From: Alphaproteobacteria bacterium
GTDB lineage: Bacteria > Pseudomonadota > Alphaproteobacteria > Micavibrionales > Micavibrionaceae
DNA length: 64,000 nt
Reading direction: 5' to 3'
Assembly: GCA_021775965.1 (NCBI GenBank)
Contig: JAJFGV010000105.1
Location: 1 to 64,000 of the forward strand
Position 1 is the stretch's first letter. Each line of letters starts with the position of its first letter. Below, piece after piece: positions 16,026-23,807 of the stretch. The position numbers and the translations under genes were made by a program. Below the pieces are notes generated by a model. It did not search any database, was not told the DNA's origin, and saw only the letters and a program-made list of their open reading frames with translations.

Positions 16026-16931
16026 ATGACCATCACAATCGCAGAATGCTGGATATACCCCCTAAAATCCGCGCAAGGCATACGCGTTGATAAGCTGGAA
16101 CTCACAAGTAGAGGACCCATCAATGACAGACTGTGGATGCTGGTCCAGGATCAGGGAGCGAAGCATGGAAAATTTATATCCCAACGTGACAAAGGTTGTG
16201 AGAAACTATCAATTGTTGGCGCTCTACCGCAAAATGATGAAACGACAAAATTTGTACTTCCTGATGGCCAGCAAATATCAGTCAACAATTCAGGGCTGGC
16301 GCGTTATGACGGCCAGGTTACCGTACACAAAGATACATGCGATGCGCTGGATGCCGGTGATGAAGCGGCACAATTCTTTTCTAATTATCTAAACCAGGCC
16401 TGCAGATTGGTAAGAATGCCCGATGACTTTATCCGCCCCACCGACCCCAAATACTCACGACCGGGAGACAATGTCGGAGGTTATGCAGACGGCTTTTCCC
16501 TGCTCGCCACCAATCTTGCATCCCTGAGCAAACTGGCAGAGCACTTCCCTCAAAACACAAACGTAACGATGCAAGAGTTCAGACCCAACATGGTGTTAAA
16601 AGGCGCTGTGCCTTTTGAAGAAGATACTATTGGCCTGGCGAGAACAGAAAATGGTGTTGTACTAGGATTCACAAAACCCTGTGCCCGTTGTTCGATGACA
16701 ACAGTTGATCAAAGCACAGGAATTTCAACGTCAAACGAACCGATGACAACCCTCGCCAAAGCAAGAAACGGAAACGCGGAAGGCTTAGGAGGTGCATTTT
16801 TCGGACAAAACGTTATTCTCCGTGAATTGGGTTCCGGGATTATAAGAGTTGGAGACGAAGTAGAAATTCTGTCCAGACGTGAGCCCCACCCTGCCCTGCA
16901 AAATGCCGTCTTACGGTATGACGGACCATAG
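16026..16931 (+). CDS. MOSC-domain protein with N-terminal MOSC beta-barrel
   Basis: The 301-residue protein has an N-terminal beta-barrel (ECWIYPLKSAQGI...RGPINDRLWMLV) and a C-terminal MOSC domain (LLATNLASLSKL, FRPNMVL, and the conserved cysteine in FTKPCARCSMTTVD). MOSC domains bind sulfur or molybdenum cofactor and occur in molybdenum-cofactor sulfurases and in mARC/YcbX-type N-hydroxyl reductases, which this layout resembles. The YcbX ferredoxin tail is absent. It stands alone with its own promoter; the tRNA-Cys gene follows on the other strand. Confidence 0.88.
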   Translation: MTITIAECWIYPLKSAQGIRVDKLELTSRGPINDRLWMLVQDQGAKHGKFISQRDKGCEKLSIVGALPQNDETTKFVLPDGQQISVNNSGLARYDGQVTVHKDTCDALDAGDEAAQFFSNYLNQACRLVRMPDDFIRPTDPKYSRPGDNVGGYADGFSLLATNLASLSKLAEHFPQNTNVTMQEFRPNMVLKGAVPFEEDTIGLARTENGVVLGFTKPCARCSMTTVDQSTGISTSNEPMTTLAKARNGNAEGLGGAFFGQNVILRELGSGIIRVGDEVEILSRREPHPALQNAVLRYDGP

Positions 16932-16970
16932 AAAACGGCTTGCCAAGCCGAAGCCCGTAAGGGCGAAGGC

Positions 16971-17044
16971 TGGAGGCACGGACCGGAATCGAACCGGTCT
17001 ACACGGATTTGCAATCCGCTGCATAGCCACTCTGCCACCGCGCC
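16971..17044 (-). tRNA. tRNA-Cys (GCA)
   Basis: The reverse complement folds as a tRNA: acceptor GGCGCGG pairs with CCGTGCC, the anticodon loop TTGCAAA gives GCA (Cys), the T-loop is GGTTCGATTCC and the encoded end is TCCA. The length is 74 nt including CCA. Confidence 0.97.
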
Positions 17045-17098
17045 ATCGCCTAGATGAATAGTTGATATAGGCTTTATAAGTCAACTCCGCAAATAAAC

Positions 17099-17128
17099 TT
17101 GACATAACCTACCATCTCTTGCTAAAAC
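17099..17128 (+). promoter_or_regulatory. Putative sigma-70 promoter
   Basis: TTGACA (17099-17104) followed after 18 nt by TAAAAC (17123-17128), ahead of the gene at 17161. The -10 is a weak match. Confidence 0.4.
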
Positions 17129-17160
17129 CATTCAAACTATATGTCAAAGGAGTGTATACC

Positions 17161-17574
17161 ATGGATTACCAAATCGATTTAACTGCGTTTGTTTCGGGAA
17201 TTAAAAAAATATTCCGGGAAAACGGGTATGATGGAACGGTAACACCTAGCCCTACTTTAAGAGTTGAAGGTGCCAGCAAGCCTGCAGCAATCACCGCGAT
17301 AACCATTGCCAATCAACATGGTTTACAAAAGACATTTATCTTCACAGCCACCACATCATCTATCTTTCCAACAAGCTTCTCGGAAAAAAAACCTTCCAGC
17401 AATAGCATTCTTTCTATTGTAGAAACTGGAAAGGGCAACACGGAATCATTTGACTATGAAAGCCCTGATGAGACTGCCCTCTGCGCCCCTGAGATAACAG
17501 CCAAAAGAAACCCAGAACAAATTGAACATCTGGCCAAATATCTATATGCAAGAATGCTATTGGATATAGTTTGA
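17161..17574 (+). CDS. Protein of unknown function
   Basis: A 137-residue soluble protein starting MDYQIDLTAFVSGIKKIF. I recognise no family. The ATG at 17161 is chosen over the in-frame upstream start at 17119 because CAAAGGAGTGTATACC gives a good ribosome binding site directly before it. The middle is rich in Thr and Ser. It is a stand-alone gene between two tRNA genes, a common location for acquired DNA, though nothing else marks an island here. Confidence 0.65.
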   Translation: MDYQIDLTAFVSGIKKIFRENGYDGTVTPSPTLRVEGASKPAAITAITIANQHGLQKTFIFTATTSSIFPTSFSEKKPSSNSILSIVETGKGNTESFDYESPDETALCAPEITAKRNPEQIEHLAKYLYARMLLDIV

Positions 17575-17691
17575 CATGAGCCTCAAATCTACCTCTAAAA
17601 ACCCACAATGAGGGCCTGGCACAGCCCCAGCCAGCATTCTTTCAAATTGACTTTGCTTCCTCATTCTGTTTTCTGTATTCTTCCTTAGTGT

Positions 17692-17766
17692 TCCCCAGTA
17701 GCTCAGTGGTAGAGCAGGTGACTGTTAATCACTTTGTCGGAGGTTCGAATCCTTCCTGGGGAGCCA
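17692..17766 (+). tRNA. tRNA-Asn (GTT)
   Basis: Acceptor TCCCCAG pairs with CTGGGGA, the anticodon loop CTGTTAA gives GTT (Asn), the T-arm is GGAGGTTCGAATCCTTC and the encoded CCA ends at 17766. The length is 75 nt. Confidence 0.97.
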
Positions 17767-18039
17767 TTTACAACCGTATAAGTTTGACAATTCACCCCAA
17801 ACCCGCTACCAATGCGGCAGAGTTTGGCAAAAGCCCTCTATTAAGACGATTTTTTTTGAAAAAAATGTCTGCCTACTACGGCAATGCGTGAGAGCACACA
17901 AGACCTCACCTCTTTCAGCGAAGTTTAACTTTATAGTTTTTGTGCCTATTCAGGCTTTGAAATGCGACCCTTGCATTGCGCGGGGTGCACGCATAAGCGC
18001 GTCTATATAAGCGTTTGCAGAAACAGGAGGCATAAAAAT

Positions 18040-19158
18040 ATGCCCGTCGTTAATTTCTTAACACCACAAAAACCGCAACTTCAAGACAATCCCTCACCTA
18101 TAGAGAAGAAAATTTTTGATATTCATCCGGCGACATCTAAAAATGTGATCCGCCCCAAAATAAATAAATACATTGAAATCGTTACAATCCATGACCACTC
18201 AGCTGTCGGGGCAAGAAAAGTGAATCTTGGAATTAAACTAGATGATGTCGCAATTTCGGAGATCTTGTCTCAGCGCTATAAAACGGTGCGTATGACCATT
18301 ATTAAAACTGAAGCTGATTTAAAAAACCTGGTGGCAAAAAAACCAGACCTGGTTTTTTCAGGCACAGAATATTTTGATTTTTATGATGAAGAGAAGAAAC
18401 AACATAAAGACATATGGTTTTCCGATTATTTAGCCGAGCATCATATTGCCTATATTGGCTCGCCTTCAGAAATATACAAAAAAGCATACGACAAAGTTCA
18501 GGCGAAAGAAATTATAATGGATGCGGGCATTAACACTGCTTGTTTTTTCACAACCGAACCTGATGAGCTTACATTAGATCAGTCACTTCAGATCGATTTT
18601 CCTGTCTTTGTAAAGCCGGACAAAGGCGCTGACAGCGAAGGTGTAGATGCAAACTCTGTTGTTACTGATTTTGAAGGCTTGAAAGCAAAAGTATTGGATA
18701 TTTATAAAAATGAACAAAGCCGCTCTTTGGTAGAAAAATATTTACCAGGAAAGGAATATACTGTCGGTGTTTTTGAAGATTCTGCTGATGGAAAACTCAC
18801 GGCAATGCCGGTAGAAATCATTCCTGCTAAAAATGAAAATGGTGATCGTATTCTTGACTTCGACATAAAGAAAGAAGACGAAGAACAAGTTATTGAGGTA
18901 ACAAATCCGAAAATTCACAAATTAACATCTGACCTTGCCGTTAAGGCATTCAAGGCAATGAAAGCAAGATCACATGCACGGATTGATATTAAAATGGACG
19001 AACAGGGCGTGCCTTATTTTCTCGAAGCAAATCTAGTGCCAACACTAGGACAAAGCTATCTCTATAGTGCCTATGAATTTAATCAAAAAATGAGCTATGA
19101 GCATATGATCTATAAAATCACTGATAATGCCCTGACTCACCATCAAAACGGACGGTAA
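18040..19158 (+). CDS. ATP-grasp ligase (D-Ala-D-Ala ligase-like)
   Basis: The 372-residue protein has the ATP-grasp layout: an N-terminal domain with KPDLVFSGTEYF, a middle nucleotide-binding part (YKKAYDKVQAKEIIMDAGIN, FPVFVKPDKGADSEGVD) and a C-terminal catalytic part (HARIDIKMDEQGVPYFLEAN, with the metal-binding Asp/Glu/Asn pattern). It resembles the D-Ala-D-Ala ligase branch but is not in a cell-wall cluster, so another carboxylate-amine ligation is likely. The ATG at 18040 is chosen for its AGGAGG ribosome binding site. A SET-domain gene follows 45 nt after the stop. Composition is AT-richer than the housekeeping genes. Confidence 0.8.
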   Translation: MPVVNFLTPQKPQLQDNPSPIEKKIFDIHPATSKNVIRPKINKYIEIVTIHDHSAVGARKVNLGIKLDDVAISEILSQRYKTVRMTIIKTEADLKNLVAKKPDLVFSGTEYFDFYDEEKKQHKDIWFSDYLAEHHIAYIGSPSEIYKKAYDKVQAKEIIMDAGINTACFFTTEPDELTLDQSLQIDFPVFVKPDKGADSEGVDANSVVTDFEGLKAKVLDIYKNEQSRSLVEKYLPGKEYTVGVFEDSADGKLTAMPVEIIPAKNENGDRILDFDIKKEDEEQVIEVTNPKIHKLTSDLAVKAFKAMKARSHARIDIKMDEQGVPYFLEANLVPTLGQSYLYSAYEFNQKMSYEHMIYKITDNALTHHQNGR

Positions 19159-19203
19159 ATGCCGCGCGCATTAAGGCCATACTCACACAAAAAGGAACAA
19201 GAC

Positions 19204-19686
19204 ATGCAAACCAAAGTTGAAATGAGATCATGCGCTGAAAGAGGAGATGGTATCTTTTCCACCACAGCCTTTAAAGCCGGAGACACGATCATGACGGGCA
19301 TTATTCAGGAAGTACTGAAAGGCAACCACTCTCACGCTTCACAGATTGGCGAAAATCAATATGTGTTTCATGCTGGCCTCATCAGCAAAGTTAATCATTC
19401 CTGCAATCCCAATTGCGGAATCCGTGTGAATGACATGGGCGGTCATGATTTCATTGCCATGAAAGATGGATCCTCGGACGAAGAAATAACCTTCGATTAT
19501 GCGATGAGAAATTACGGCATAGATCATTTCCCGGAGGAATGCATGTGTGGCTCCAGCAATTGCCGTGGCTCTGTAACAGGATGGCAGGCTCTTTCGGACG
19601 ATAAGAAAAAAGAATATCAGGATTTTGCCGCCCCTTATCTTTTTGCGCTTGATGACAAGATCAGGGACCAAAGAGAAAACAACTAA
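19204..19686 (+). CDS. SET-domain protein (putative protein lysine methyltransferase)
   Basis: A 160-residue stand-alone SET domain. Diagnostic motifs are NHSCNPNCGI, EITFDYAMRNY (SAM and active-site Tyr region) and a post-SET-like cysteine cluster CMCGSSNCRG. SET proteins transfer methyl groups from SAM, usually to lysine; the bacterial target is unknown. The ATG at 19204 is preferred because AAAAAGGAAC precedes it, although the frame is open from 19159, directly against the ATP-grasp stop. Tight linkage to the ATP-grasp ligase suggests a two-enzyme modification or biosynthesis pathway. Confidence 0.82.
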   Translation: MQTKVEMRSCAERGDGIFSTTAFKAGDTIMTGIIQEVLKGNHSHASQIGENQYVFHAGLISKVNHSCNPNCGIRVNDMGGHDFIAMKDGSSDEEITFDYAMRNYGIDHFPEECMCGSSNCRGSVTGWQALSDDKKKEYQDFAAPYLFALDDKIRDQRENN

Positions 19687-19731
19687 ACATTGTCCATATT
19701 TTAAGGCAAGCGCTCTACAACGGGCGATTAA

Positions 19732-19774
19732 TCAGGGTTCAAATGATGGGTTCGCCACACATCTTGAACCCTGA
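19732..19774. repeat. Perfect 11-bp inverted repeat (stem-loop)
   Basis: TCAGGGTTCAA (19732-19742) and TTGAACCCTGA (19764-19774) are exact inverted copies. An inner GATG/CATC pair extends the stem. The repeat lies between the SET gene and the cyclase. No T-run follows, so it could be an operator or an mRNA stem and not a classical terminator. Confidence 0.6.
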
Positions 19775-19829
19775 GTTATTCTGTATTTTCCCAATTCCAC
19801 CGCCTCCTAACCCATGCTACACTCCCCTT

Positions 19830-20969
19830 ATGAGTACCAACAAAACCCTCCTCATCATCGGCCTGATCGTCCTCAACATGCTCCCGCTCGTTGGCGCTCA
19901 TTTTGAGTTTTGGTCCTGGCATAGCGGCCTTTATCTTTACTGGGCGGAATGCGCCCTGCTCGGCGCATCGATCTTTTTTGCCTTTACCAAACACCTGTTC
20001 GTCTTTTTCCTGTTATTGCTGCCGGCCGTTCTGATTGTTTATTTCACCGAAGGCAATCTCTGGGGCGATCTCAAAACACCGGTGACGTTCTGGTGCACCT
20101 ACTCCCTGTTCTGGCTGGCCTATTTTGAACTTAAAAACACAAGATTTGGCACCCGCATTCATCGCCTGCACCCCATCAAACAATTCATCATCTACCTCAT
20201 CGTGATGTCGCTAAGCATTGCTGTCAGCTTCGCCGCCACAATGACCATCTACAATGAATGGGATTTGGTACCGAAAGTACCACCCCATATCTACCATGTT
20301 TTCCTGGCGATAGCCGTCGCCATTCCAACCCTGATGATTGGTCTTTTCAAAATCATCCATATGATTGGCGCGCGCCATTTCGTGCATTTTCTTTTGGGCA
20401 CGTACCACCGCCCGGTTGAAAAAAGCCGTGTTGTTTTGTTCCTGGATATGGTCGGCTCTACAAAAATGGCGGAAAAGCTCGAGCCAAAAGAAGGCATGCG
20501 CCTGATCGCCAGTTTTATTTTCGACGCCAGCGTCATCATCCGCCAACATGGCGGCGATATCTTGAATTACACCGGTGACGGGCTGGTTGTCGTCTGGCCA
20601 CTTGGCCAGGCGGATAAGGCCATGGGCTGCGTTTACGCCATGCGCCGGCGCTTTGATAAAATTCGCCCCTCCTATCAAAAGGAATTCGGCATCAAACCTT
20701 ATTTCCGCATGGGACTACATGCCGGACGCGTTGTCATCAGCCAAATCGGTGAGGAAAAACTGTTCCTCGGCCTTTATGGCGATACCGTCAACACCGCCGC
20801 AAGGCTCGAAGCCATGAACAAAGAACTCGACACCAGAGTTCTCGTATCGGGTTCCGTTGCGCAATGGCTGTCGCCCCGATGGACCGCCCGGCTAGAATCC
20901 AAAGGCCTACAGGAAATCCGCGGGCGCGAGGAAATGGTAGAGGTTTACACGCTGCGCGTTACGGATTAA
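19830..20969 (+). CDS. Membrane-bound class III adenylate/guanylate cyclase
   Basis: The 379-residue protein has an N-terminal membrane part with about six helices (residues 1-180) and a C-terminal class III cyclase domain. FLDMVGST carries the first metal Asp, GDILNYTGDGLVVVW is the second metal site region, and YGDTVNTAARLE is the typical late motif. The product is probably cAMP. The start at 19830 (MSTNKTLL) is chosen over an upstream ATG because the extra residues are Pro-rich and unlike a leader. sseA follows in the same direction after a hairpin repeat. Confidence 0.85.
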   Translation: MSTNKTLLIIGLIVLNMLPLVGAHFEFWSWHSGLYLYWAECALLGASIFFAFTKHLFVFFLLLLPAVLIVYFTEGNLWGDLKTPVTFWCTYSLFWLAYFELKNTRFGTRIHRLHPIKQFIIYLIVMSLSIAVSFAATMTIYNEWDLVPKVPPHIYHVFLAIAVAIPTLMIGLFKIIHMIGARHFVHFLLGTYHRPVEKSRVVLFLDMVGSTKMAEKLEPKEGMRLIASFIFDASVIIRQHGGDILNYTGDGLVVVWPLGQADKAMGCVYAMRRRFDKIRPSYQKEFGIKPYFRMGLHAGRVVISQIGEEKLFLGLYGDTVNTAARLEAMNKELDTRVLVSGSVAQWLSPRWTARLESKGLQEIRGREEMVEVYTLRVTD

Positions 20970-20977
20970 AAAACAAT

Positions 20978-21079
20978 AGTCGTTCCGCTTTGCTTTTACA
21001 CAAGGCATGAGGAGCGACGCGTACACTCTTCGTACGTGAGCGACGAAATAACGCTGTGTAAAGGCAAATGGAAACGGCT
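20978..21079. repeat. Intergenic hairpin repeat, copy 2
   Basis: The outer arms AGTCGTTCCGCTTTGCTTTT(ACAC) and (GTGT)AAAGGCAAATGGAAACGGCT pair imperfectly, and the inner cap is GTACACTCTTCGTACGTGAGC. It starts 8 nt after the cyclase stop and ends 2 nt before the sseA ATG, so the right arm covers the sseA ribosome-binding region. It has the same plan as the copies at 3072 and 23568. Confidence 0.8.
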
Positions 21080-21081
21080 AG

Positions 21082-21948
21082 ATGATCGAAGAAACAATCA
21101 GAAGCGGCATTATCGAAGCCATCAACCTGCATACCCTTCTTGCCGACTCTTCCGTCAAGCTGGTCGATGCCACTTTTGTAATGCCCGGCTCTGCCGATAA
21201 CCCGCACGCGGCTTGGCAACAAAAACGCATAGGCAATGCCACCTTCTTCGATGTCGATGACATCGCCGACCACAGCACCGACCTGCCCCACATGCTGCCA
21301 TCAGCAGAAGAATTCGAAAGCAAAGTCTCCGCCCTTGGTATCGGCAATGATGACTTCGTCGTCGTTTACGGTCAGTCCGGCATGGTGATGGGTCCGGCGC
21401 GGGCCTGGTGGATGCTTCGCGCGATGGGCCATGATAAAGTCTGCGTCCTGAATGGCGGCCTGCCCGCCTGGCTCTATGACGGTTACGAACTCAACACCAA
21501 TCCACCGGAAACGCCACCCCCGTCTGAATTCAAAGCGAAATTACGCCTGGACCTGGTCACCACAATGAAGGGGGTCAGCAATGCCGTCACCGCGCAAAAC
21601 GCAACCATCTTTGATGCCCGCCCGCCTCCACGCTTTAACGGCACCGCCGCCGAGCCCCGCGAAGGCCTGAAATCCGGCCATATACCGGGCAGCAAGAACA
21701 TCCCGGCCGGCGCCCTCATTCAGATGAAAAACGGCAAGCTCAGAGAAAGAGAGGATCTGTACCAATTCTTCATCGACTCGGGCTACAAGCCCAATACCCC
21801 CGCCATTACCACCTGCGGCAGCGGTGTGACCGCCTGCGTCATCGCCCTTGCGCTTCACAACCAGGGCTTCCCGGCTTCTGTCTATGACGGGTCATGGGCT
21901 GAATGGGGACAAGAACTATTACAGACAGAAGTGGAAACAAGTAAATAA
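21082..21948 (+). CDS. sseA: 3-mercaptopyruvate/thiosulfate sulfurtransferase
   Basis: A two-domain rhodanese that transfers sulfane sulfur through a persulfide on Cys245. The active loop CGSGVT matches the 3-mercaptopyruvate sulfurtransferase type and not the CRKGVT of thiosulfate enzymes. The 288 residues comprise an inactive N-terminal rhodanese domain (VKLVDATFVMPGS...VVVYGQSG) and a catalytic C-terminal one (ATIFDARPPPRFNG...GHIPGSKNIP). There is no clear Shine-Dalgarno sequence; the hairpin repeat abuts the start, so translation may depend on its opening or on coupling. Confidence 0.92.
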   Translation: MIEETIRSGIIEAINLHTLLADSSVKLVDATFVMPGSADNPHAAWQQKRIGNATFFDVDDIADHSTDLPHMLPSAEEFESKVSALGIGNDDFVVVYGQSGMVMGPARAWWMLRAMGHDKVCVLNGGLPAWLYDGYELNTNPPETPPPSEFKAKLRLDLVTTMKGVSNAVTAQNATIFDARPPPRFNGTAAEPREGLKSGHIPGSKNIPAGALIQMKNGKLREREDLYQFFIDSGYKPNTPAITTCGSGVTACVIALALHNQGFPASVYDGSWAEWGQELLQTEVETSK

Positions 21949-22138
21949 AAGAAATTGAAGTAATCAAAAAGAAGAATACCTGTCTTTATTCTTACTTTTT
22001 TACTAAAGTAAAATTAAATCTTTATTAAAACCAAGAAAGTATACCTTCCTTTATTCTTAGACTATACTTATTTTGTTAACGATTATTACAGATCGTTCCG
22101 CTTTTGGCATTTTTTTTCGAAAAACCTGTGCTTTTTTC
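21949..22138. other. AT-rich intergenic stretch with two related hairpins
   Basis: There is no gene here. Two similar segments, AGAATACCTGTCTTTATTCTT (about 21974-21994) and AGTATACCTTCCTTTATTCTT (about 22038-22058), lie about 64 bp apart. The first can fold as AAGAATA/TATTCTT followed by a T-rich run and may terminate sseA. The second pairs AAGTATA with a later TATACTT. Confidence 0.45.
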
Positions 22139-22167
22139 TTGCACTAATTTCGGATGTGGCATATAAC
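22139..22167 (+). promoter_or_regulatory. Sigma-70-like promoter of a candidate sRNA
   Basis: TTGCAC (22139-22144), a 17-nt spacer and TATAAC (22162-22167). The expected start is near 22174. Confidence 0.65.
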
Positions 22168-22173
22168 AATACT

Positions 22174-22233
22174 ACACACCCTCTATTACCGCCGTTTGTC
22201 CGGAGCACCCCAAAGGTCTCCGGACCTTTTTTT
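22174..22233 (+). ncRNA. Candidate small RNA (about 60 nt)
   Basis: A well-spaced promoter (22139-22167) and an intrinsic terminator (22198-22233) bracket about 60 nt without an ORF. The predicted transcript begins with an unstructured pyrimidine-rich stretch containing CCCTCTATTACC and ends in the terminator hairpin. It matches no RNA family I can name. It could instead be an attenuated leader of the genes at 22388. Confidence 0.5.
22198..22233 (+). terminator. Intrinsic terminator
   Basis: GTCCGGAG (22198-22205) and CTCCGGAC (22218-22225) form a perfect 8-bp stem with a 12-nt loop, followed by CTTTTTTTG. Confidence 0.9.
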
Positions 22234-22387
22234 GCCTAAAGTATAAGCACTAATGATGTGTCCAACCCCCCTAAAATCGTCATCCCGTTGGCGAGGCATC
22301 TTCGCCTCGCTAAAACAAACGGGATCCATATGTCAGCCCGCTCTTTGTGGGCTGTCTTTATATTAGCCCCCTAAAGGAGTAACCAAA
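22234..22387. other. Intergenic hairpins upstream of the 22388 gene
   Basis: There is no gene here. A nested palindrome near 22281-22326 (ATCCCGTT, GGCGAGGC/GCCTCGC, then ACGGGAT) is followed by a CAGCCC/GGGCTG hairpin at 22334-22354 with a weak T-rich tail. The downstream gene has a CTAAAGGAG ribosome binding site. Confidence 0.5.
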
Positions 22388-22747
22388 ATGACTGAGAACG
22401 CCCCCAACCCCATAGAACTACGCAAAAATATCCCCGCAACCCTCAAAACCTTCACTCTCGCGATTGAGGACGGCATGAACACGCCCATCGATAAACTGGA
22501 CATTGAGGCCTATCTCATGCGTCAGGCCAATACGCTGGATACTGTGTCCCGCGTCATGTTGGCCCACAGCCTTGCCGATCCGGCCAAAGCCTCACCCGTG
22601 ATGATCCGCACCGCGCTTGATGCCATGCAAATGTGTGGCAAAACCCTGTCACGGCTGAATGAGATCAATTGGCATAAGAAAGCCCATGAAGAGCACCACA
22701 ATTACGGAAATATAGAATCTGCGGAACGAACTATAAAGGAGACATAA
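22388..22747 (+). CDS. Protein of unknown function
   Basis: A 119-residue soluble helical protein starting MTENAPNPIELRKNIPATLK. A strong AAAGGAG ribosome binding site precedes it. I recognise no family. It ends 2 nt before the next short gene, so the two form an operon. The pair resembles small conserved genes sometimes seen near phage terminase-like genes in alphaproteobacteria, but no other phage gene is nearby. Confidence 0.7.
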   Translation: MTENAPNPIELRKNIPATLKTFTLAIEDGMNTPIDKLDIEAYLMRQANTLDTVSRVMLAHSLADPAKASPVMIRTALDAMQMCGKTLSRLNEINWHKKAHEEHHNYGNIESAERTIKET

Positions 22748-22749
22748 TC

Positions 22750-22959
22750 ATGGCTCGGAACTGGACCCCGGAAGAACGCAAAAAACAATCAGATAAAGTT
22801 AAGGATTGGAAGCCCTGGCAAGACTCCACCGGCCCCAAAACCCCCGAAGGCAAAGAAACCAGCAAACACAACGCCACCAAACACGGCCTCTTTACGGAGG
22901 AAGGTGTCGCCTTCCGCCGCACGATCAAGGGTTTGGGCGAGATTTTGGATGGGCTTTAA
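22750..22959 (+). CDS. Short Lys-rich protein of unknown function
   Basis: A 69-residue basic protein: MARNWTPEERKKQSDKVKDW, then a STGPKTPEGKETSKHNATKHG stretch. The TGPKTPEGK...N..KHG pattern recurs in many short bacterial ORFs and is probably a nucleic-acid-related module, although its function is not known to me. Its start lies 2 nt after the preceding stop, and the upstream gene's end (AAAGGAGACATAATC) carries its ribosome binding site. Confidence 0.65.
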   Translation: MARNWTPEERKKQSDKVKDWKPWQDSTGPKTPEGKETSKHNATKHGLFTEEGVAFRRTIKGLGEILDGL

Positions 22960-23030
22960 TTTTTTTATTTACAAAACACCTGAGATAGTTTACGTAAGTT
23001 TTATAAGAAACTAATAGTTGGAGTAACACA

Positions 23031-23555
23031 ATGAGACCTACAGTCACAAATATAGTGCTAACCTCTCTCCTGAGCCTTTTGGTTAGCGCCAAGAGCCTAG
23101 GATCAGTTGAAGCTGCGCAGCCTCAGCCCCTTCGAGGTGATAACACAGAAGAGAACACCGTCCTTGCGCCATTTATTACAGCAACAAGCGGTTGTAGTCT
23201 CGATGACCATCGAGTCCACGTTATCACTACGGACTTCGTCACGGCCACTACTCCTACTGATCCACTACAAGCGGCTCTTGAAATAGCAAATATACACGCG
23301 CGCACATTTATAGGCCCCTTTAAAGACGATATGAGAAGTGCATTTTTAGGAGTTAAGTCTGAGGTTGCAGAGCAAAGACGTGATGACGCAGTTACCTATC
23401 ATCACGAAAATAGATTGACTGGTCTTAGAGCTGTTTTAGCGGCAAGAGTAGGCCCTAGTGCAACAGTAGAAAACTTAGGCCACAGCATAGTAGCCGATGA
23501 TATAATTGATCCGCAATGTGTCGAGGAACGTCACGCTTTGCAAATCGAGAGCTAA
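23031..23555 (+). CDS. Secreted protein of unknown function
   Basis: The 174-residue protein has a signal peptide (about residues 1-28, ending VEAA). The mature part contains two Cys (in SGCSLDD and DPQCVEE) that could pair in the periplasm. I recognise no family. A GTTGGAG ribosome binding site supports the ATG. A hairpin repeat lies about 12 nt after its stop, then tRNA-Arg on the opposite strand. Confidence 0.65.
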   Translation: MRPTVTNIVLTSLLSLLVSAKSLGSVEAAQPQPLRGDNTEENTVLAPFITATSGCSLDDHRVHVITTDFVTATTPTDPLQAALEIANIHARTFIGPFKDDMRSAFLGVKSEVAEQRRDDAVTYHHENRLTGLRAVLAARVGPSATVENLGHSIVADDIIDPQCVEERHALQIES

Positions 23556-23567
23556 CCATTCAAAGAG

Positions 23568-23665
23568 AAATGAGCCGAAAGTCGTATGCTTCGAGAACCG
23601 GCGCGGAACGTAGTCTTCCTACGTGAGCACCGGAAGCGCAGAAGCATACGATTTGCAGGCCATTT
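23568..23665. repeat. Intergenic hairpin repeat, copy 3
   Basis: Outer arms at 23568-23592 (ending GTCGTATGCTTC) and 23641-23665 (starting GAAGCATACGAT) are complementary over about 25 bp with few mismatches. The cap ACGTAGTCTTCCTACGTGAGC matches those of the copies at 3072 and 20978. It lies 12 nt downstream of a stop codon. Confidence 0.8.
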
Positions 23666-23680
23666 ATCGAAGAATGAAAA

Positions 23681-23757
23681 TGGTGCGCCCGGCAGGACTC
23701 GAACCTGCAACCCCCGGTTTAGAAAACCGGTGCTCTATCCGGTTGAGCTACGGGCGC
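23681..23757 (-). tRNA. tRNA-Arg (TCT)
   Basis: On the reverse strand, acceptor GCGCCCG pairs with CGGGCGC, the D-arm is AGCTCAACCGGATAGAGC, the anticodon loop TTTCTAA gives TCT (Arg), the T-arm is GCAGGTTCGAGTCCTGC and the encoded CCA ends at 23681. The length is 77 nt. Confidence 0.97.
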
Positions 23758-23807
23758 GTTGTTTGAATTATTATAGGATTGAATGGCTGGAAGCAAAAGT
23801 ATTCTGA

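Noticed and set aside
22388-22959. Prophage remnant suggested by the two short genes
   Set aside because: No integrase, terminase, capsid or attachment repeat is visible nearby; the resemblance is only to short ORFs sometimes seen near phage genes.
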